Origin: Photobacterium profundum
Lineage (GTDB): Bacteria > Pseudomonadota > Gammaproteobacteria > Enterobacterales > Vibrionaceae
Length of the DNA stretch: 64,000 nt
Assembly: GCF_003026285.1 (NCBI RefSeq)
Contig: NZ_PYOD01000016.1
Span: forward strand, 34,778-98,777
Reading direction: 5' to 3'
The position numbers and the translations under genes were made by a program. Under the pieces are notes generated by a model, which had not been told where the DNA came from, did no database searches, and worked only from the letters and a program-made list of their open reading frames with translations. Numbering within the stretch: position 1 is the stretch's first letter; every line of letters begins with the position of its first letter. This document shows, in pieces, positions 22,777 through 30,895 of the stretch.

Positions 22777-24150
22777 ATGTCAAATGAGCAGATTATTTGG
22801 GATCAAGCATTGATTGAAAAGTATAACTACTCAGGTCCTCGTTATACTTCTTATCCAACCGCTCTTGAATTTCATGAAGCCTTTACTCCTGCAGAATTTG
22901 ATATGGCTTGTGCGCAGTATCCAGACCGCAAGCTTTCGCTGTATATTCATATCCCGTTCTGTCATAAGCTTTGTTATTACTGTGGTTGTAATAAGATCAT
23001 TACCCGTCACCAGCACAAAGCCGATCAATATCTTGATGCCTTAGAGCAAGAGATTCGTCAACGCGCCTCTCTGTTAGGTGATCGCCAAGTTAGCCAATTA
23101 CATTGGGGCGGCGGAACACCAACATTCTTAACTAAGAAGCAAGCTAGCCGTTTGATGGCACTATTACGCGACCAGTTTTCATTTGATGCTGATGCTGAAA
23201 TTAGTATTGAAGTAGACCCGCGTGAAATTGAATTGGATATACTTGATCACTTGCGTGGCGAAGGTTTCAACCGTTTAAGCATTGGCGTTCAAGATTTTAA
23301 TAAAGAAGTGCAAAAGCTGGTTAACCGCGAGCAAGATGAAGAGTTCATTGTTGCTATGGTACAGCGCGCTAAAGATTTAGGCTTCCGTTCGACAAATCTT
23401 GATTTGATTTATGGTTTGCCAAAACAGAACCGTGAACTATTTGCCGAGACATTACAGCAAGTACTAAAGATGAAACCTGGGCGTTTATCGGTGTTTAATT
23501 ACGCGCACATGCCAAGTTTATTTGCTGCTCAACGTAAAATTAAAGATGACCAGCTGCCATCAGCGAATGAGAAGTTAGGTATTCTACAAGATACCATTGC
23601 CACGTTAACCGGTGCTGGTTATCAGTTTATTGGTATGGATCACTTTGCTTTACCTGATGATGAGTTAGCTGTTGCTCAGCGAAATGGTGTTCTACACCGT
23701 AATTTCCAAGGTTACGCGACACAAGGCGATTGTGATTTATTAGGTATGGGTGTTTCAGCAATCTCAATGATTGGTGACTGTTACGCGCAAAACCAGAAAG
23801 AGCTGAAAACCTACTACTCGGATGTACAAGAAAAGCGCCAAGCATTGTGGAAAGGGGTATCTCTTGATGCCGATGACTTGCTGCGCCGTGAAGTGATTAA
23901 AGCGTTAATTTGTAACTTCCAGCTTGATATGAAAGATATTGAGCAGCGATTCAATTTAACCTTTAATGAATACTTTGCTGAAGATCTTGGTTTGCTTAAA
24001 ACCTTTATCAATGATGAATTGGTTACCATTGATGGCCAATTTATTCATGTTGAGCTTAAAGGTCGTTTACTGATCCGTAATATCTGTATGTGTTTTGATA
24101 AGTACTTGCGTGACCGAGCACGCCAGCAGCAATTCTCTCGCGTTATCTAG
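22777..24150 (+). CDS. hemN: Oxygen-independent coproporphyrinogen III oxidase
   Basis: 457 aa. Radical-SAM enzyme converting coproporphyrinogen III to protoporphyrinogen IX in anaerobic heme synthesis. The iron-sulfur motif C62-HKL-C66-YY-C69-G-C71 is intact, with the usual HemN N-terminus (YNYSGPRYTSYPTA), the WGGGTPTFL SAM-binding segment, and LNLDLIYGLP-like and GLGVSAIS-like blocks (here STNLDLIYGLPKQN and LGMGVSAISMIGD). Full-length HemN, not the shorter HemW. I looked for an FNR site upstream and did not find a clear one. Confidence 0.97.
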   Translation: MSNEQIIWDQALIEKYNYSGPRYTSYPTALEFHEAFTPAEFDMACAQYPDRKLSLYIHIPFCHKLCYYCGCNKIITRHQHKADQYLDALEQEIRQRASLLGDRQVSQLHWGGGTPTFLTKKQASRLMALLRDQFSFDADAEISIEVDPREIELDILDHLRGEGFNRLSIGVQDFNKEVQKLVNREQDEEFIVAMVQRAKDLGFRSTNLDLIYGLPKQNRELFAETLQQVLKMKPGRLSVFNYAHMPSLFAAQRKIKDDQLPSANEKLGILQDTIATLTGAGYQFIGMDHFALPDDELAVAQRNGVLHRNFQGYATQGDCDLLGMGVSAISMIGDCYAQNQKELKTYYSDVQEKRQALWKGVSLDADDLLRREVIKALICNFQLDMKDIEQRFNLTFNEYFAEDLGLLKTFINDELVTIDGQFIHVELKGRLLIRNICMCFDKYLRDRARQQQFSRVI

Positions 24151-24164
24151 TATAGCTTAACGCT

Positions 24165-24226
24165 AAAAAAAGCCCTCATACTCAAAGTTAATGATCAGCA
24201 TTAATTTTGAGTATGAGGGCTTTTTT
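24165..24226. terminator. Bidirectional terminator between hemN and add
   Basis: A long perfect inverted repeat: AAAAAAGCCCTCATACTC pairs with GAGTATGAGGGCTTTTTT, extended by AAA/TTT and an inner TTAATG/CATTAA hairpin. T-runs on both strands serve hemN and the convergent add gene. Confidence 0.95.
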
Positions 24227-24260
24227 AATGGTGAAGTTTATCTTCACCATTAATGAATGA

Positions 24261-25262
24261 TTAACGCTGTGCTGCTTTATCTTTTAGCTGTTGTTTTTCA
24301 GCATCAGATAAGAAAGCCAGTTCTAGGCCGTTAATCTGCGCCTGACGAATTTGCTCTTGAGTCAGCCCTACTTTCGGTGCTGCTACTTCATATTCGTGAG
24401 GAAGCTCGATACCTTCGACCGCAGGATCATCGGTATTTAGACATGCCAAAATACCATGTTCTAAAAACTGCTTTACAGGGTGAGAGGCAAATGATTCAAC
24501 AGTACTCGTTTGAATGTTTGATGTTAGGCAAGATTCAATACCAATCTTGTTCGCTGCTAGATAATCCATCAGTTTTGGATCATGGACCGCTTTAACCCCG
24601 TGACCGATACGCACTGCACCAAGTTCTTGAATAGCTTGCCACATACTTTCTGGGCCTGCTGCTTCACCTGCATGAACCGTAACACGTAGACCTGCATCAC
24701 GTACTTGAGTGAAATGTTTGATAAAGCGATCGCCAGGTTGACCTAATTCATCACCAGCCAAATCAATTGCGACTAGCTTATCTTTTTGCGTAAGCAACCC
24801 ATCAAGCTCTTGCTGACAAGCCTCTTGACCAAAAGTACGGCTAAGAATACCAATTAAGTTAGCTTGAATACCGAAATCTCGACAGCCTGCCGCTACACCA
24901 TCAACGACAGCTTCCACGACGCCAGCGATCGGTAGGTTATGTTTCATTGCCATGTAATACGGCGAAAAACGTAGCTCGGCATAATCAATCTGTGCATTCA
25001 GCGCATCTTCAACGTTTTCGTAGGCAACACGTCGACATGCTTCAAGGTCACCAAGAACAGCTACACCCCAATCGAGCTTAGAGAGGAAAGCCACTAAGCT
25101 TGGCTCTGCTTCAACGATCTGCACATGAGGGCGTAACCCTTCTAGATCCGTTGCAGGCAAGGCCATTCCAAATTTCTGACCTAAGTCTAAAATCGTTTGA
25201 ATGCGGATATTACCGTCTAAATGGCGGTGAAGGTCGGTAAGGGGAAGCTGCTTCGTAATCAT
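24261..25262 (-). CDS. add: Adenosine deaminase
   Basis: 333 aa from ATG 25260-25262 (E. coli 333); an upstream in-frame start adds 17 unlikely residues. Hydrolyses adenosine and deoxyadenosine to inosine and deoxyinosine in purine salvage. Zinc and catalytic residues are present: HRH (12-14) in LTDLHRHLDGN, YAELRFSP, VTVHAGEAAGPESMW, RIGHGV and CLNTDDPAVEG. Monocistronic, convergent with hemN. Confidence 0.97.
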   Translation of the reverse strand: MITKQLPLTDLHRHLDGNIRIQTILDLGQKFGMALPATDLEGLRPHVQIVEAEPSLVAFLSKLDWGVAVLGDLEACRRVAYENVEDALNAQIDYAELRFSPYYMAMKHNLPIAGVVEAVVDGVAAGCRDFGIQANLIGILSRTFGQEACQQELDGLLTQKDKLVAIDLAGDELGQPGDRFIKHFTQVRDAGLRVTVHAGEAAGPESMWQAIQELGAVRIGHGVKAVHDPKLMDYLAANKIGIESCLTSNIQTSTVESFASHPVKQFLEHGILACLNTDDPAVEGIELPHEYEVAAPKVGLTQEQIRQAQINGLELAFLSDAEKQQLKDKAAQR

Positions 25263-25433
25263 AATTATTGGTGTCCCGATCAAAACTGGTGTGTAAGTAT
25301 ACGCAAAGAACAAATGACTATCATTATAGTCTGAGTGAATATTCGTTGATGTGGGTAGAAACTGTATTGATGTTTACTGTATCTGTTGATTCATGATTAT
25401 TTTATCAATGATTGCAGGTCATCGATAAATGCT

Positions 25434-25474
25434 AATAAAAAACCTATCTGATTGTTCAAATAGGCCTTTAAACT
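25434..25474 (-). terminator. ntrBC terminator
   Basis: On the minus strand CCTAT and ATAGG (plus TG/CA) form a stem followed by TTTTTTATT, 49 bases past the ntrC stop. Confidence 0.7.
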
Positions 25475-25522
25475 GAAATGCAGAATGAAGCTAAGCGTGA
25501 TGGTGTAGATTACGACCGGTAA

Positions 25523-26938
25523 TTAATCTGATGATATATTTAGCTCTTTGAGTTTACGGGTTAAGGTGTTTCTGCCCCAGCCAAGTAGCTTAGCGGCTTC
25601 TTGTTTATGGCCATGGGTGTGTTCTAGTGCCGTTTCGAGCAAGATTTTTTCAAATTCTGGTAACGCTTCGCCAAGTAAATTGTCGTTTCCTTGTTGAAGT
25701 GCTGTTCTTGCCCAGCATTGTAAAGAGTGATGCCAGTGTGAATCAGTTGGTTCACCATTGATGAGCGTAGGGGCTTCTAGTAGCTCGGGGGGGAGATCGG
25801 AAGGCAGAATTTCATTACCACTTGCCATCACGGTTAACCAGCGACAGGTATTTTCTAATTGCCTAACATTACCCGGCCAATTGAGATTCGTGATCACATC
25901 AACAGTATCTGGATGCAATGTTTTTACTTCAACGGCGAGTTCATCTGATGCCCGTTGTAAAAAGTGTCGTGTCAGTTGTGGTATGTCTTGGCGGCGATCT
26001 TTTAATGAAGGAATATGCACCCGAATAACATTTAAACGGTGGAATAAATCTTCTCGGAATCCACCATCGGCAACCAGTTGTTCAAGGTTTTGGTGCGTTG
26101 CCGCGATAATGCGAACATCGACATTAACCGCAGAGTGTCCGCCAACACGATAAAATTGCCCGTCAGCCAATACTCGTAATAATCGGGTTTGAATGTCTAA
26201 TGGCATATCACCGATTTCATCAAGAAATAGTGTGCCGCCATTTGCTTGTTCAAATCGTCCTTGTCGTACGCTATTCGCGCCAGTAAATGCCCCTTTTTCA
26301 TGACCAAACAATTCTGATTCAATTAGATCTTTAGGTATTGCGGCCATATTTAAAGCAATAAAAGCTTGGTTGCTGCGTGGGCTATGACGGTGCAGAGCAT
26401 GGGCAACCAATTCTTTACCTGTACCAGATTCACCATTAATTAATACCGAAATCGATGAGCGAGATAAACGACCGATTGCTCGGAAAACTTCTTGCATCGC
26501 TGGGGCTTCACCGATAATTTCAGGGACTGCTTTTGTGTCACTTTCTGGCTGTTGTTGGCGTTTTTGCTCTTGGCTATGGTTTACCGCTCGCTCAACAAGG
26601 TTGACGGCTTCATCAATATCAAAAGGTTTCGGCAGATATTCGAATGCTCCTTCTTGATAGGCGTTGACTGCGGCATCAAGGTCAGAGTGTGCCGTCATAA
26701 TGATAACGGGCAATGCTGGGAAATCTTTTTGCAATGAACGAAGCAGTGTTAATCCATCAGTGCCAGGCATCCGGAGATCTGAAACCAATACATCTGGAAC
26801 ATTACGCTCTAATGCTTCAATGACATTATCGGCACTGGCAAAGGTTTCGCATTGTAATCCGGCTGCATTAAGTGTGCGTTCTAATACCCAACGAATTGAG
26901 CTGTCATCATCAACAACCCATATCAATCCTTTGCTCAT
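25523..26938 (-). CDS. glnG: Nitrogen regulation protein NR(I), NtrC
   Basis: 471 aa from ATG 26936-26938 (GAGGACGTCAGT upstream); a longer in-frame start is not needed. Sigma-54 enhancer-binding response regulator. Receiver domain with acidic pocket VVDDD (about 9-12), phospho-acceptor Asp54 (VSDLRMPG) and the switch K in YLPKPFD. AAA+ domain with Walker A GESGTGKE, the sigma-54 contact loop GAFTGA, Walker B FLDEIGDMP and an arginine-rich sensor II (WPGNVRQLEN). Fis-type HTH at the end (KQEAAKLLGWGRNTLTRKLKEL). Cotranscribed with ntrB, 74 bp upstream. Confidence 0.98.
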   Translation of the reverse strand: MSKGLIWVVDDDSSIRWVLERTLNAAGLQCETFASADNVIEALERNVPDVLVSDLRMPGTDGLTLLRSLQKDFPALPVIIMTAHSDLDAAVNAYQEGAFEYLPKPFDIDEAVNLVERAVNHSQEQKRQQQPESDTKAVPEIIGEAPAMQEVFRAIGRLSRSSISVLINGESGTGKELVAHALHRHSPRSNQAFIALNMAAIPKDLIESELFGHEKGAFTGANSVRQGRFEQANGGTLFLDEIGDMPLDIQTRLLRVLADGQFYRVGGHSAVNVDVRIIAATHQNLEQLVADGGFREDLFHRLNVIRVHIPSLKDRRQDIPQLTRHFLQRASDELAVEVKTLHPDTVDVITNLNWPGNVRQLENTCRWLTVMASGNEILPSDLPPELLEAPTLINGEPTDSHWHHSLQCWARTALQQGNDNLLGEALPEFEKILLETALEHTHGHKQEAAKLLGWGRNTLTRKLKELNISSD

Positions 26939-27012
26939 ACTGACGTCCTCTATTATTGTTATTTTCCCTGCCTTCATGACGAGGAATATTGTGTATAAAT
27001 ATCGTCTTTACG

Positions 27013-28062
27013 TTACTTTATGGGTAAATAAATCGTGAATTTTGTATGCCCAGGCCAACTCACCACTTCTATTTTACCGTGGTGCTGATCGACTAAATTA
27101 CGCGCAATGGATAATCCTAATCCTGTGCCGCCTTCTCGGGCCGTTACCATTGGATAAAATAGGGTGTCTTGAATCTCACTAGGAATCCCTGGGCCGTCAT
27201 CAATAATGTCTATTTTTGCTGCTATTCGATATCTTTTACCTTGAATCAACGCTTGGTGTGCCGTGCGTGTTTTTAAGGTGATATTGCCCCCGCTCACTTG
27301 CTGTAATTCAAGAGCGGCATTACTCACAATATTTAAGATAGCTTGTTCTAGTTGTTCGGAATCCATCGTGAAGTCGGGCAAACTCGGATCGTAATCTCGA
27401 TGCAGCTGAATGTTTTCACCGCAGTCGAGGTTGACGAGCTGACGCACTTTTTCAAGGACGATATGAATATTATCGATTTTTTGTAAACCGGGTCGTTGCG
27501 GGCCCAAAAGTCGGTCGACCAGATTTCGTAGGCGATCGGCTTGTTCGATGATCATCTGGGTATATTCAGTGTAACAAGGGTCTGGAAGGGTTTTTTCGAG
27601 TAATTGAGCCGCACCGCGTAATCCACCCAGCGGATTTTTAATCTCGTGTGCTAAGCCGCGCACTAATTCTTTGGCGGCTTGCTGCTGAGCATGTTGGCTC
27701 AGCTCTTGACTGATACGACGTTGCTGATCGATAGGTTTGAGTTCGAGCAGAATTAATAACTCTTTCTGCCAAGAGATAGGGCTGGCATTTAACTCTAAGG
27801 TATAACGTTTACCATCGATAACAAAGGTGACATCACTGTCTGCTAAGCCTTGACCGCTTTGCAAGGTTGCTTGGATTAAACCAATATCAAGTGAAGAATG
27901 TTGCAATAAATTAGGAAGACGGACTCCCAGTAAGCGACGTTTACTGTATGACAGTAATTGCTCTGCTGCTGGATTGACATAGCGCATGGTGAGTTGCTCA
28001 TCAAGCAATATCACTGCGGTGACTAAATTATTGAGAATTATAGGGGTGAAGGCAGTCGTCAC
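27013..28062 (-). CDS. glnL: Nitrogen sensor kinase NR(II), NtrB
   Basis: 349 aa if started at GTG 28060-28062, which has AAGGAT eight bases upstream. This gives exactly the E. coli length and puts the phosphorylated histidine at His139 (GLAHEIKNPLGG), as in E. coli. The ATG nine bases earlier abuts the Shine-Dalgarno. N-terminal PAS domain (VTAVILLDEQLTMRYVNPAAEQLL), DHp helix, and HATPase with the N-box (QAILNIVSNAALE), the D-D-G-P-G-I-P G1 box and GGTGLGLSIARNLV. It phosphorylates NtrC when PII is uridylylated. Confidence 0.97.
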   Translation of the reverse strand: MTTAFTPIILNNLVTAVILLDEQLTMRYVNPAAEQLLSYSKRRLLGVRLPNLLQHSSLDIGLIQATLQSGQGLADSDVTFVIDGKRYTLELNASPISWQKELLILLELKPIDQQRRISQELSQHAQQQAAKELVRGLAHEIKNPLGGLRGAAQLLEKTLPDPCYTEYTQMIIEQADRLRNLVDRLLGPQRPGLQKIDNIHIVLEKVRQLVNLDCGENIQLHRDYDPSLPDFTMDSEQLEQAILNIVSNAALELQQVSGGNITLKTRTAHQALIQGKRYRIAAKIDIIDDGPGIPSEIQDTLFYPMVTAREGGTGLGLSIARNLVDQHHGKIEVVSWPGHTKFTIYLPIK

Positions 28063-28235
28063 GATTATCATCCTTGTTAATATCAACCGACATGCACAGT
28101 CTGTATAAAACAGTATAGTGAAGAGATTGATATGACGCACCATATTGGTGCATTCAAGTGTAACCTGCCTGTCTACAATAGTGCATTAAAAAATCATGCA
28201 TCAATCTCCATTTCAGAATGAAACCATAGAAACCG

Positions 28236-28796
28236 TTATAACTTAGGGCTCGCAGCCGGTGGTCTGATTCGGGTCGTCGATGCGCGATGTAGATAGACGG
28301 TAATACTGTTAGATAATGCAATTACCTTGCCGTCTTTTAATAGCTGGAGCTGTAATTGATGGCTGCCACGATCAATATCGAACAAGCTGAATGTTAAGCT
28401 GTTTTGTGGTGCAAGGTGACGGTTCCCATCCAGTACGACTTGTACCTTATAGCCTTTGGTTATTTCACGATTACTACTTGCCGTAATATCGATATGTCCT
28501 GCATTACTGCGCAGTGTTTGTTCATGAGAAGGGGTGATAAAGCGGATTGTGGCGGGAGGAAGGGCTTCAAGTGTGGATGACTTTTCCTTGGTAACCTCTA
28601 TCTCATCAACTGTGGTGCTCAACGGTGCGCTGGGTGGGGTATCTAATTCATACACTTTCGTATGAGCGGCATTCGGCTGATCAGTAAAGTGGACGACACC
28701 ATTTTTATCGACCCAAGAGTAAATTGTTGTTGCTTGTAAAGTGAGAGTTAAGAACAAAAGGCTAACGCCGATCGGTATAAAAAGAGGTATGTGCAT
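28236..28796 (-). CDS. DUF4124 domain protein (secreted)
   Basis: 186 aa from ATG 28794-28796, with AGGGAG upstream. Signal peptide or N-terminal anchor (MHIPLFIPIGVSLLFLTLTL, cleavage near LQA), followed immediately by the DUF4124 motif YSWVDKNGVVHFTDQP. The C-terminal half looks like an Ig-like beta domain (HIDITASSNREITKGYKVQVVLDG... FDIDRGSHQLQLQLL). Probably periplasmic; function unknown. It lies between glnA and ntrB on the same strand, behind the glnA terminator, so read-through from the nitrogen-controlled promoter may contribute. Confidence 0.82.
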   Translation of the reverse strand: MHIPLFIPIGVSLLFLTLTLQATTIYSWVDKNGVVHFTDQPNAAHTKVYELDTPPSAPLSTTVDEIEVTKEKSSTLEALPPATIRFITPSHEQTLRSNAGHIDITASSNREITKGYKVQVVLDGNRHLAPQNSLTFSLFDIDRGSHQLQLQLLKDGKVIALSNSITVYLHRASTTRIRPPAASPKL

Positions 28797-28853
28797 GAGT
28801 ATTCTCCCTAGCTGATTCATTATTTTTTCAGCTTTGAAGAAGGCAACAAGATC

Positions 28854-28881
28854 AAAAAGGCCTACTTGTGAAGTAGGCCTA
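28854..28881 (-). terminator. glnA terminator
   Basis: On the minus strand AGGCCTACTT-CAC-AAGTAGGCCT followed by TTTTTG: a perfect ten-pair stem between glnA and the DUF4124 gene. Confidence 0.92.
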
Positions 28882-28911
28882 AATCTTATTCTTTAGCAAT
28901 TAATCAATTGC

Positions 28912-30321
28912 TTATACAGAGTAGTAAAGTTCAAACTCAAGTGGGTGAGTTGTCATATTTACTTTCTCTACATCTTCAGACTTCAGCTTGATGTAAGAAT
29001 CAATAAAGTCATCAGAGAATACACCGCCAGTTGTTAGGAACTCACGATCTTCATCTAGGTTCTGTAGGGCGATTTGTAGTGACTCTGCTACCTGTGGAAT
29101 TTCAGCAGCTTCTTCAGCAGGAAGATCATACAGATCTTTATCCATTGCTTCGCCTGGGTGAATCTTGTTCTGAATACCGTCAAGACCAGCCATTAGCATT
29201 GCTGCAAACGCGAGGTATGGGTTAGCCGCTGGATCGCCGAAGCGTACTTCGATACGACGTGCTTTCGGGCTTGGTACAACAGGGATACGGATGGAAGCAG
29301 AACGGTTACGTGCAGAGTATGCAAGCATTACTGGAGCTTCGTAACCCGGAACAAGGCGCTTGTACGAGTTAGTTGCTGGGTTAGCAAAAGCATTGATTGC
29401 ACGTGCGTGCTTAATGATACCGCCGATGTAGTAGATAGCCATTTCAGAAAGGCCTCCATACTTATCACCTGCAAATAAGTTCTGTCCGTCTTTATTTAAA
29501 GACATATGAACGTGCATACCTGAACCGTTATCACCTACAAGAGGCTTCGGCATGAAGGTTGCGGTTTTACCAAATGCATGTGCAACGTTGTGTACAACGT
29601 ACTTATAGATTTGGATTTCATCGGCTTTCGTTGTTAGCGTGTTGAAGCGAGTTGCGATTTCATTTTGACCCGCTGTCGCTACTTCGTGGTGGTGTGCTTC
29701 AACAACAAGCCCCATTTCTTCCATGATTAGACACATAGCAGAACGGATATCTTGAGATGAATCAACAGGTGCTACTGGGAAGTAACCGCCTTTAACGCCA
29801 GGACGGTGCCCTTTGTTACCGCCTTCGAAATCAGAGCCTGTGTTCCAAGCTGCTTCTACATCATCAATTTTGAAAAAAGAGCCTGACATGTCAGTGTTGA
29901 ACTTAACATCGTCAAATAGGAAGAATTCAGGTTCTGGGCCAACAAGTACTGTGTCTGCTAGACCAGTCGAACGCATAAATTCTTCAGCGCGTTTTGCGAT
30001 TGAACGTGGGTCGCGATCGTAGCCTTGCATAGTTGCAGGCTCAAGAATGTCACAACGAATATTAAGTGTTGAGTCTTCCGTGAATGGGTCAAGTACTGCG
30101 CTTGAAGCGTCAGGCATCATCACCATGTCTGATTCATTGATACCTTTCCAACCAGCGACGGATGAACCGTCAAACATTTTGCCATCTTCAAAAAAATCGC
30201 TATCGATTTGATGAGAAGGAATAGTGATGTGCTGCTCTTTACCTTTGGTATCGGTAAAACGTAGGTCAATAAACTTAACTTCATTTTCCTGGATCAGCGC
30301 TAGTACATTTTCTACTGACAT
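28912..30321 (-). CDS. glnA: Glutamine synthetase, type I
   Basis: 469 aa, same length as E. coli. Makes glutamine from glutamate, ammonia and ATP as a dodecamer. Signatures: FDGSSVAGWKGINESDM, EPEFFLFDDV, GGYFPVAPVDSSQDIR, the ATP-binding KPLVGDNGSGMHVHMSL, NSYKRLVPGYEAPV and the adenylylation loop at Tyr398 (KDLYDLPAEE), so it should be regulated by GlnE-type adenylylation. Start ATG 30319-30321 with a good Shine-Dalgarno (GGAGGTTACTCAAG upstream). A sigma-54 promoter and NtrC sites lie upstream. Confidence 0.99.
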   Translation of the reverse strand: MSVENVLALIQENEVKFIDLRFTDTKGKEQHITIPSHQIDSDFFEDGKMFDGSSVAGWKGINESDMVMMPDASSAVLDPFTEDSTLNIRCDILEPATMQGYDRDPRSIAKRAEEFMRSTGLADTVLVGPEPEFFLFDDVKFNTDMSGSFFKIDDVEAAWNTGSDFEGGNKGHRPGVKGGYFPVAPVDSSQDIRSAMCLIMEEMGLVVEAHHHEVATAGQNEIATRFNTLTTKADEIQIYKYVVHNVAHAFGKTATFMPKPLVGDNGSGMHVHMSLNKDGQNLFAGDKYGGLSEMAIYYIGGIIKHARAINAFANPATNSYKRLVPGYEAPVMLAYSARNRSASIRIPVVPSPKARRIEVRFGDPAANPYLAFAAMLMAGLDGIQNKIHPGEAMDKDLYDLPAEEAAEIPQVAESLQIALQNLDEDREFLTTGGVFSDDFIDSYIKLKSEDVEKVNMTTHPLEFELYYSV

Positions 30322-30404
30322 CTTGAGTAACCTCCGGTGTTAAGATTGGGCAACTGGCCGCAAAAACTTATCAATGCTCGTTGTTGAGCTATCTAAAATA
30401 AGTA

Positions 30405-30422
30405 AAGCGAAAACCATGCCAA
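30405..30422 (-). promoter_or_regulatory. glnA sigma-54 promoter
   Basis: On the minus strand TTGGCATGGTTTTCGCTT, nearly identical to E. coli glnAp2 (TTGGCACAGATTTCGCTT), with GG and GC at -24/-12 spacing. The predicted start is near 30395. Confidence 0.9.
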
Positions 30423-30482
30423 CTTTTAAAAGCCCTAAAGTCGCACTGTTATGGCGTTTTGGGTGCTATGGGAATCCTTTTC

Positions 30483-30520
30483 TGCACCATAATGGTGATG
30501 TTACGCCCTATTATGGTGCG
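30483..30520 (-). promoter_or_regulatory. Two NtrC binding sites upstream of glnA
   Basis: TGCACCATAATGGTGAT (30483-30499) and CGCCCTATTATGGTGCG (30504-30520) resemble the NtrC dyad TGCACYA-N3-TGGTGCA. They lie about 90-125 bp upstream of the sigma-54 start, centred roughly two helical turns apart, an enhancer arrangement. Confidence 0.85.
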
Positions 30521-30599
30521 TTCGTGTTGGGTGATAACCACGATATGACAACTACTATTAGCTTATGCGTTTATATTGTCAATCTCACTATTGCATAAT

Positions 30600-30774
30600 T
30601 ACGCCTTTTTTTGTTTTTGATTCTTTGAGCGAATAATGGACGACAATTGCGCTAAATACGGATGAAAAACTGAAGAATTATTAAAAAATAGATGCCTTTT
30701 TCTCACTTTTTATACGAAAAAAATGCATTAAAAGTGAGGTTTAATAAGGCTTCACAAACTATTTTTAAAAAACC
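30600..30774. other. AT-rich part of the glnA-typA divergent region
   Basis: This stretch, between the NtrC enhancer and the typA promoter region, is AT-rich with A-tracts and no supported gene. Curved DNA is possible but not shown. Confidence 0.35.
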
Positions 30775-30815
30775 GGTGATATAAATCACATATTACGTGG
30801 GTTTTAGCGTAAAAT
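30775..30815 (+). promoter_or_regulatory. CRP site and -10 element of typA
   Basis: GGTGATATAAATCACA (30775-30790) matches the CRP dyad TGTGA-N6-TCACA with one mismatch. TAAAAT (30810-30815) is a plausible -10, which would place the CRP dyad about 40 bp upstream of the start, the class II activator position. Confidence 0.55.
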
Positions 30816-30895
30816 CTGTTAGATTATGAGCCGTTTTTTTAACCAAGTAGCTACCCACCGTTGGTCGCTGCATGTTCTGAGTGAATGTGAAATCC

